DNA of 64,000 bases from Oxytricha trifallax (taxonomy: Eukaryota > Ciliophora > Spirotrichea > Sporadotrichida > Oxytrichidae): NCBI GenBank assembly GCA_000711775.1, contig ARYC01017192.1:62001-126000 (forward strand), written 5' to 3'. Under the pieces are notes generated by a model, which saw only the letters and a list, made by a program, of their open reading frames with translations, did not search any database and was not told where the DNA came from. A program made the translations under genes and the position numbers. Positions 57,890 to 64,000 of the stretch are shown here, one piece after another (within the stretch, counting starts at the first letter, position 1; every line of letters starts with the position of its first letter).

Positions 57890-60800
57890 GATTCAGTTAT
57901 AATCAGTAAGAATCTTTGGCAAGTAGTAGACAAGTTCTTCGTTTGTGAAGAATTATTGAAAAACTATGAACATGAGAGAAGCGTTAAATATTTATTTGGT
58001 CCTGGAATAAGATCAAAATCTAATACAAATGTGTTAAGATCTTTATATTTTATATATTTATGATAATATTTAATTAAACATTATTATTTCATGGATAAAA
58101 TTAAATCTGAAATAAGTGAGCATAGATTGAGAGAAATATAAGTAGAGTTGAAAACTTATATACCTGCAGCTTTCAGGCCATACGTTAAAATAAAAAGAGA
58201 TACTTATGGTAACGAACATCGTAGAATTACAGTCATGGTTTTGAATATGGAAATAGAGAATCAAAACTAAAAATTAAATTAAATAAAAATTCCCATTGAT
58301 TTTTTATTTGGATATCCATAAAGGTTGAATTTACTCTTATATTTAAAATTTTTAAGTCTTTTAATATAAATATTACAGGATTAAATATGTATTAAAGCCA
58401 ATCATTTGTCATTATCTAGAAAATTGTTGAAATTATCCAACAATAGATATACAAACTTGAAGGCTCTTTCCACAAAATTATTTCCTATGATGGCGGTTTA
58501 ACTGTCGTTAGTACTTGGGGAATAAGTCCTCTTTCTCACGAAGATGATGCAACTAGAGCTGTTCTTTGTGCAATAAACATTTAAAAAGAACTAAACTTAT
58601 ATGCCTAGTAAATAGCAGGTGTAGATTTCTAGATTCCCATTCATATAGGTATTAGTACAGGTAACGTATTTATGGGGATTGTTGGTAATGAGGGAAGTCG
58701 AAAAGAAATTGTTACATTGGGTGAAACCATTGAGAGAGCGTTTTTATTTATGCAGACTGCATCAAAACACTATGGGAAAATATATGTTGACTATGATACC
58801 AAAATGGAGGCATCTCTATTCATTGATTTTAGATACATTGAGCATGTAGAATTTGCACACAAATTAACAAATTAAGCTATTTTTGAACCAGTAGACCCTA
58901 ATTACCTTTGGTATGAAAATAAATATGTTGGAAAATGTAAGTTTTATAAAAATTTAATATTTATTTAGAGGTTGATATTATGTCTGTAATTAGACTACAT
59001 TCGAATCCCTTCTAGATCGACTACTGAAATGATTATTAGCACAAATTTTCTTAAATTTATGGATAAAACGATGTTATAAAGCTTATCCTTGAAGACATTG
59101 CAGTTTACTCTGCTCAGCCCTCAGACAGTGTATGGGTACTGGCAATTAAGGGTGAAGCAGGATCTGGCAAAAGTTTATTTGTTCGTAACCTCATTTAACA
59201 AGTGATTATGCAAGAGAAATTCATACTTAAAACTAGAAATGAAATAGCTATGGATGTAACAGAAGGAACGTTTCCAAGTGAGGTGCAGTTTAAATTAATT
59301 GTAAGCTCATGCAATCAAAACCCCAAAACCCCTTAATGAGGTTTATAAGTGCTTTGATTTGTAGGGAATTTGTTAGGAGTTGGGGTTATTAATTAAATGC
59401 GAGACAAAAATAGCAAGCTTTTGGGGTCTATTTATGATGAAGATTATATAGATTTAGTGTATAAACTGCGATATGGAGTTGATATATACAGTGAATAAAT
59501 CAAACCAGTACTAAACTATAAGTCTATTGCTCTACTCATAAAGCGAAGTCAGTCAACTGTTCGTTCCCACTGTCTTATAGCACTATAATTAAAGAAATAG
59601 TAGCTAAATTCTTAGCCTAAGAGGTAGTCAAAGTTTCTATAGAAGCATATTGACTATCTTATTAATGATAAAACTTTGAAGTATTGGGCTCACTTCTCTT
59701 TAGACCAACGAGCTACTATGTTTCATCGCCAGTTCCCTGAGTTGAAGATCTCTGCTTAGTCTATAGCCAACATCTATAAACGAAATGGTATTTCTAACAA
59801 AGGTGTTAATCTTATCAAGAGAGTGATTGATTTCACTCTGCCATTTTACAACAATAACCTAAATTATATTTATAATTAAATGCAGAGAGCTATTACTAAT
59901 AATATTAAGTTTATACATGCTGACGAGGCTGTGTTTACCTTCGACACTTTTATCTAGAAATCTTGGTATAAGAGGAATAGTAATATAGAAGTATATGACT
60001 AGAAAGTCAAGGTATAAACAATGCCAATTCTAGGAGGTATTAGCGAGGATGCTGGTTTAGAAACTTATGTTATTCATCCTCGCTCTATTAAGACAGAGCA
60101 GTATATTAAGTTCTTAGAGCAGCTGAGAGAGAAGTACCCTGAATAAGAGATTATACTATTCGTTGATAATCTTTCTGTTCATAAGACTAAAGAAAAAAGG
60201 AAGAGTTATGAGCAACTAAGAATAACGGCAGTGTTCAACGTACCTACAGTCCATAGTTTAATGGAATTGAGTTCTACTGGGGTATATTAAAAGGCCATTA
60301 CAAGAAACTGCTGCTATACCACTTGATGCTATGACCTACCTATCGATACAGTAGACTTTATTAAAAGTTCAGCGAAGAGAGTAGATAATTTATTGGCATA
60401 AAAGTGTGCGAAAGAAGGGAGAGTGAATGTATATAAATAAGTTTTGTAGTTAAGTTAATGAATTTATAAGTCACATTTAGAATGCTTTAGAGGGAGCTGG
60501 TTTCTCTTTCTTTTCTTCTACTTCTTGCTTCCCTCCTCCTAAGTTTCTTCTCTTGCTGCCAGCTCCAGCATCTATATTCATTTACTCTGGAGGCTAAATA
60601 TTTGAATAAAGTCTGTTGCTAACTTCATACTTTGTCTGCGACTTTCGCTCTCTATGAAGCTTGCTCTATTCCTTCATCAAGAAGATGGCAGAACCAGATT
60701 TTTCTAAAGAGTTAAGCTTGAAATCTTACTTGAAATATAAGGGTGCTTCTGCAGCTCTGATAGCCAGCTCTCACTTATCTTGATCCTTGTTTATCCTTAT

Positions 60801-63800
60801 CTTCTGAGGAGATGCTGTACCTTTTCTTATGAGAGATTCTTGAATAATTTCTTTCAAGTAATCACCTTTAATTGTTGCAAGTATGCCAAAGAAATAGTTT
60901 CTTTCAGGAAGTTTATTTGACAGCTGCTTCTTAGTAGGCAGGTACAACGAAACCTCTGGGTCATTCATTGCATCATCATATAAATTAGTCACTGAGATTT
61001 CTGGATAGTTTGGAATCTCTGCAAACTTTACATCTTAAGTTTTCGATGCTTTCTTCTCTTCGCAGAGTATCGCCCTTAGAAATGAAATTTTCGTGCCTTC
61101 CATCGTTGGCAAGAACAAACCAAATATATAATCAAAATGAGTTACTATAAGTTCATTTCCTTGCTGCACCAGGTAGCGGTGCAAATCCTCATTGCTTCTA
61201 AATCTTTGAATCAATTCATGTGCTTGCACTCTTTTCATTGCATCATTCAAGTTTAATGATTTCAATTATATACCTACTATTAAATATGGGCATCCTATAG
61301 GAGGTCAACCTCTAAGAAGATATGGAGAAAGTTGTGAGAACTGGTTTTAAACTTGAGAGATTGATATCAATTTCTACTGTTATAGTTCCATATTTTTAAA
61401 TTTAAATTGGTTACGTTCTTAATTAGGAGCAGTATTTAATTAGGACAACCCTAATTTTAATCATAAAATCACAAAATACCTTTTAAAGCAGTACGTACTT
61501 AATTAGGTGCACTTCCTAAATCGGTACGTACTATAATCAACTTATTATTAATAGTAAAAATGGTTACTTTCTCACCCATTTTTAGAGCTGGTTCGTCTCT
61601 TAGTTCTCATTTATCTTCGCTAATACTCTTAGAACTTCCCTTGATACTTGTAGACTTGCAAAGCTCTCATATAAGCTCTCAGTTATAGAGGCAGTTTTAT
61701 AATTTTAAATTCAAATTTAAATATGAGCGCTAAATTTTAAGAAAAACAACAGCACTTCCATAAAACTAAATGAGACTTATTTTTGGGAGCAATAAAAAGT
61801 GTGATAGCTGCGAGATGAACTCTCATAAGGAATTACCAGAGCTATCACTTGATGTCTCTGTTATTAAAATTGAAATTAATAATAGAAAATTAATGGCAAA
61901 CAAGTGTGTGGGAGACAGAGAGGAGGAGAAAGGTATTAATGAAATTCCTATACAACTGAAGAAGTTGAAGTCTATTTTTGTGAGTTATGTGAGAGAGATT
62001 TTGCTCATAAATCAAGCTGGTACAGAAATATGAAGGAGCACAGAGAAGCAAAGCCCACTGTATACTTAAAGCATGATAAAATAGATGGAAAGTATGACTG
62101 CTTTGAGTGCCATAAGCAATACTCTCATACAAGAGACTTAAGAAGCATTTATTAAAAGCTCACAAGAAAGATATAGAAGTTGAGAATCATGAAGTTGAGC
62201 TGAAGCTTCTAAACAAAAGAAAAACGAGGGAATATTCTAAGGTCGTAGTACCTGAATAAGCTAGAGAGTTAGAGTACGTTAAGAATGCACGCAACCAACT
62301 GACCTCTGAAATAACAAAAATTATGATCAAGATTCAATACAAGAAAATACCGGTTCTTGCTTAAATTGACCTAGACACTTCTCTTTAAAGCTACCTTATT
62401 ATAGAAGACTCCTTTGATAAGAAAGTTATCAATGATCATCAGTACGCATGCAAGGTGTATCCCTTCAACTATCTCTTAAGTGATGATAAATATCAGATGG
62501 AGTTTACAAATGAGTATCAAGTACTCACTTAAAGCTAAGTTTAAAGAGTGTAGTTACTTAATCAATCTAGATGCTGTTCTTCTTGCCAAGGATCATGTGG
62601 CTCTCAGACTCCCACTCTATGAAATGACCCTCAGAGATTTTATTACTGATCAAAGGAATCATAAGTAACTTGCTTTGATAGCAACCTAAACCTTACAAGG
62701 CATAAAAGAGTTACATAAGTTAGGCTTTGTTCATAGAGATTTGAAGCCTGAGAATATTATGATAAACTTCTCACCTGTAAGAGTGGCAATAATTGACTTC
62801 AACAGAGCATTAAGGGTGGAAGTATCAAGGCTAGGAAGTGTTATGGGAACTCCAGGCTATTATCCTGAAAGAAAAGACTGGAGAGATGGAGATTATTAAT
62901 GGGATGTGTGGGCTTTAGCAGCAATAATAATAGAGTGCGATATGCCTTGCAACGATTACTACTCTACTAGGTGTGAGAAAGATGCTAAGCAAAGAATCAA
63001 GTAATTTATAGACAAAACCAGAGTCTCTCAATAATTAAAATTAATGGCAGAATCAATAATATTAAAACCAAACTCTAGATCAGACATAATATTAGAGCAG
63101 ATCGAGTTGTGGTTAAGTAAGATAAACTTCAGACCACTCCCACATGATCCTAAAGTGCATTTTGAGTGATTAAATTAAATAAATTTACTATAAATTTCAC
63201 ATTAAAACCTATTAATAACCCCAACCCCTAACAAATTCCCTACAAATCAAAGCACTTATAAACCTCATTAAGGGGTTTTGGGGTTTTGAATGCATCAATC
63301 GAAAAGAAATTCATTGGAGTATGGATTCCAATTTTAAGAGAGATGCTATTTATCTATAGTAAAGTTTAAAACAAAAGAATGGAAAATGTTCTTAACACTC
63401 TTATTAAGAATTCAGACGTTGAGGATAGTAATATTTTTTCTCCATCAATTTTAATTTAAAATTGTAGAAGTGGCAGTATAAGTTAACTTAAATATTTTAA
63501 ATATTGAACCTAATTATAATTGAAAGCATATTTGGAGTATAGGGTCTTTAAAAATAATGCACATAGACTGTGATTCAAGAAGACTAAAATTTTACAAAAG
63601 TATAGGGTTACACAAGCTTCGTAGAAGAAGATATTTTATTCTTCTTACATGAACTTCTCTTTGAGATTGTTACAAAGCTTAAGGATGATATACTATTTTT
63701 CATTATTATAGACAATGTTTCTATGATGGATAGATCATCATGGCGACTATTTGAGCTTATATTACGAATTAATAAAAATCAAATTCGTCATAATAATTTA

Positions 63801-64000
63801 ATTATAACATCAGAAATTGACAACTTGATAATTGTGATGTGTATATAAAGCGTCTCTATAGATATCCATGGGAACTCTTAAAAGTCAAGCTCATCACTAA
63901 ATTTTAAAATTTCAAACAGCGCTTATAATTATTATCAAGAAAGGCTGCAAGATTATGAAAGAGAACTATTCAATGTGGTTGAGATGGAACCAATTACTAG
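57890..64000 (+). CDS. Soluble adenylyl cyclase-like protein (cyclase domain plus P-loop ATPase), partial, split by TBE copy B
   Basis: Begins with WQVVDKFFVCEELLKNYE and RLREIQVELKTYIPAAFRPY, like the linker before the second cyclase domain of ADCY10-type enzymes. The cyclase domain has EHRRITVMVLNMEIE, SYDGGLTVVSTWG, HEDDATRAVLCAINIQKEL, HIGISTGNVFMGIVGNEG and VTLGETIERAFLFM. The ATPase part has Walker A GEAGSGKS (about 59,150) and a Walker B-like FFIIIDNVSMMDRSSW (about 63,700). TBE copy B separates them; deletion of 59316-63291 gives an uninterrupted VQFKLIVSSCNASIEKKFIG. No first cyclase domain is seen upstream. The gene continues beyond the window. Confidence 0.85.
59316..59393 (+). repeat. 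TBE copy B left terminal inverted repeat (78 bp)
   Basis: Two perfect C4A4 units followed by the TBE-specific part; inverted match to 63211-63288. Confidence 0.92.
59397..60461 (+). pseudogene. TBE copy B transposase (42K, DDE type), frameshifted
   Basis: MRDKNSKLLGSIYDEDYIDL opens the frame, with HADEAVFTF and FVDNLSVHKTK carrying the two acidic residues. A 1-bp deletion near 60,244 (ACCTACAG against ACCTTACAG in copy A) shifts the frame before the NGIEFYWG motif of the final catalytic Glu and leads to TGA near 60,330. A 1-bp insertion just after (ATGCTATGACC against ATGCATGACC) returns to the original frame. The element is of the IS630/Tc1-mariner-like DDE group. Confidence 0.85.
60471..61265 (-). 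pseudogene. TBE copy B 22K-type gene
   Basis: Starts at 61265 (MKSLNLNDAMKRVQAHELIQ) and is open to TGA 60771-60773; beyond that, similarity to copy A continues in another frame to about 60471 (NIDAGAGSKRRN, EVEEKKEKPAPSK). Small indels relative to copy A near 60,830 and 60,780 explain the shift. Confidence 0.72.
61410..61530. repeat. Short repeat cluster between divergent TBE genes, copy B
   Basis: At least three TTAATTAGG units (two as GTACTTAATTAGG or close), inverted counterpart of the cluster at 4778-4940 in copy A. Confidence 0.6.
61770..63169 (+). pseudogene. TBE copy B zinc-finger/kinase gene (57K type), frameshifted
   Basis: Starts MRLIFGSNKKCDSCEMNSHK. Finger-like CELCERDFAHK appears in a shifted frame because one A is missing near 61,950 (ATACAACTGAAG against GTACAAACTGAAG in copy A), and another base is missing near 62,140 (GACTTAAGAAGC against GACTTAAAGAATC). 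The kinase-like part has LGFVHRDLKPENIM, IIDFNRALR and GTPGYYPERKD and ends at TGA 63167-63169. The lesions differ from those in copy A. Confidence 0.8.
63211..63288 (-). repeat. TBE copy B right terminal inverted repeat (78 bp)
   Basis: Inverted match to 59316-59393, ending in two G4T4 units and a final G. Confidence 0.92.

Larger units (their letters stand above)
59316..63288. mobile_element. TBE: TBE-type transposon, copy B
   Basis: Inverted orientation relative to copy A. Termini CAAAACCCCAAAACCCC and GGGGTTTTGGGGTTTTG, flanked by AAT at 59313-59315 and 63289-63291. Gene order 5' to 3' on plus: transposase (+), 22K (-), zinc-finger/kinase (+). Inserted inside a coding exon, so the host gene needs exact excision leaving a single AAT. 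Confidence 0.94.

Noticed and set aside
58070..58264. Minus-strand frame opposite the cyclase linker
   Set aside because: The plus strand encodes a recognisable cyclase linker (LREIQVELKTYIPAAFRPY).

Overview
The window reads as micronuclear (germline) DNA of a spirotrich ciliate of the Oxytricha/Sterkiella/Stylonychia type. (1) Every convincing gene reads through only if TAA and TAG are glutamine and TGA is the sole stop. (2) Coding segments are broken by short AT-rich inserts flanked by 3-10 bp direct repeats (pointers); deleting one repeat plus the insert restores the frame, as for internal eliminated sequences (IESs) between macronuclear-destined segments. (3) Two ~4 kb transposons end in C4A4 telomere-like inverted repeats with 3-bp AAT target duplications and carry three genes, the hallmark of TBE elements. 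Ordinary GT..AG introns of about 30-110 nt coexist with the IESs. I translated by eye, so exon ends are approximate unless a pointer or splice site is given.

Layout: 150-554 small unknown gene; 614-1949 membrane RING-H2 ubiquitin ligase; 2209-20316 a locus for a huge Cys-rich, beta-helix-like, multi-pass surface protein with three tandem copies of its 5' part (cassettes 1-3) and one 3' body, cassette 1 carrying TBE copy A in an intron; 20521-21697 tRNA m1A58 methyltransferase TRM61; 21859-26646 three unrecognised genes; 26795-32359 a cytosolic carboxypeptidase-like protein whose catalytic residues are replaced, with a long Gln-rich tail; 32500-33830 (minus) DHHC palmitoyltransferase; 34.2-37.2 kb Gln/Asn/Ser-rich protein; 37370-42710 a cyclic-nucleotide-gated type ion-channel gene that is scrambled: its 3' part lies inverted on the minus strand; 42771-44603 (minus) unknown; 44825-46039 trans-2-enoyl-CoA reductase; 46.2-48.4 kb unknown; 49069-53124 coiled-coil plus GAF-domain protein; 53450-55250 unknown; 55493-57643 DYRK kinase; 57.9 kb to the end, a soluble adenylyl-cyclase-like gene split in a coding exon by TBE copy B.

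Most notable: the tandem 5' cassettes, which are diverged except for a nearly identical 71-99 bp block at each 3' end; the inverted channel gene, whose two halves share a 10-bp inverted pointer inside a split intron; the TBE whose exact removal, leaving one AAT, restores the cyclase ATPase domain; a foldback (hairpin) element family with two copies, both inside eliminated DNA; and a G+C-rich island of unknown nature in otherwise very AT-rich DNA.
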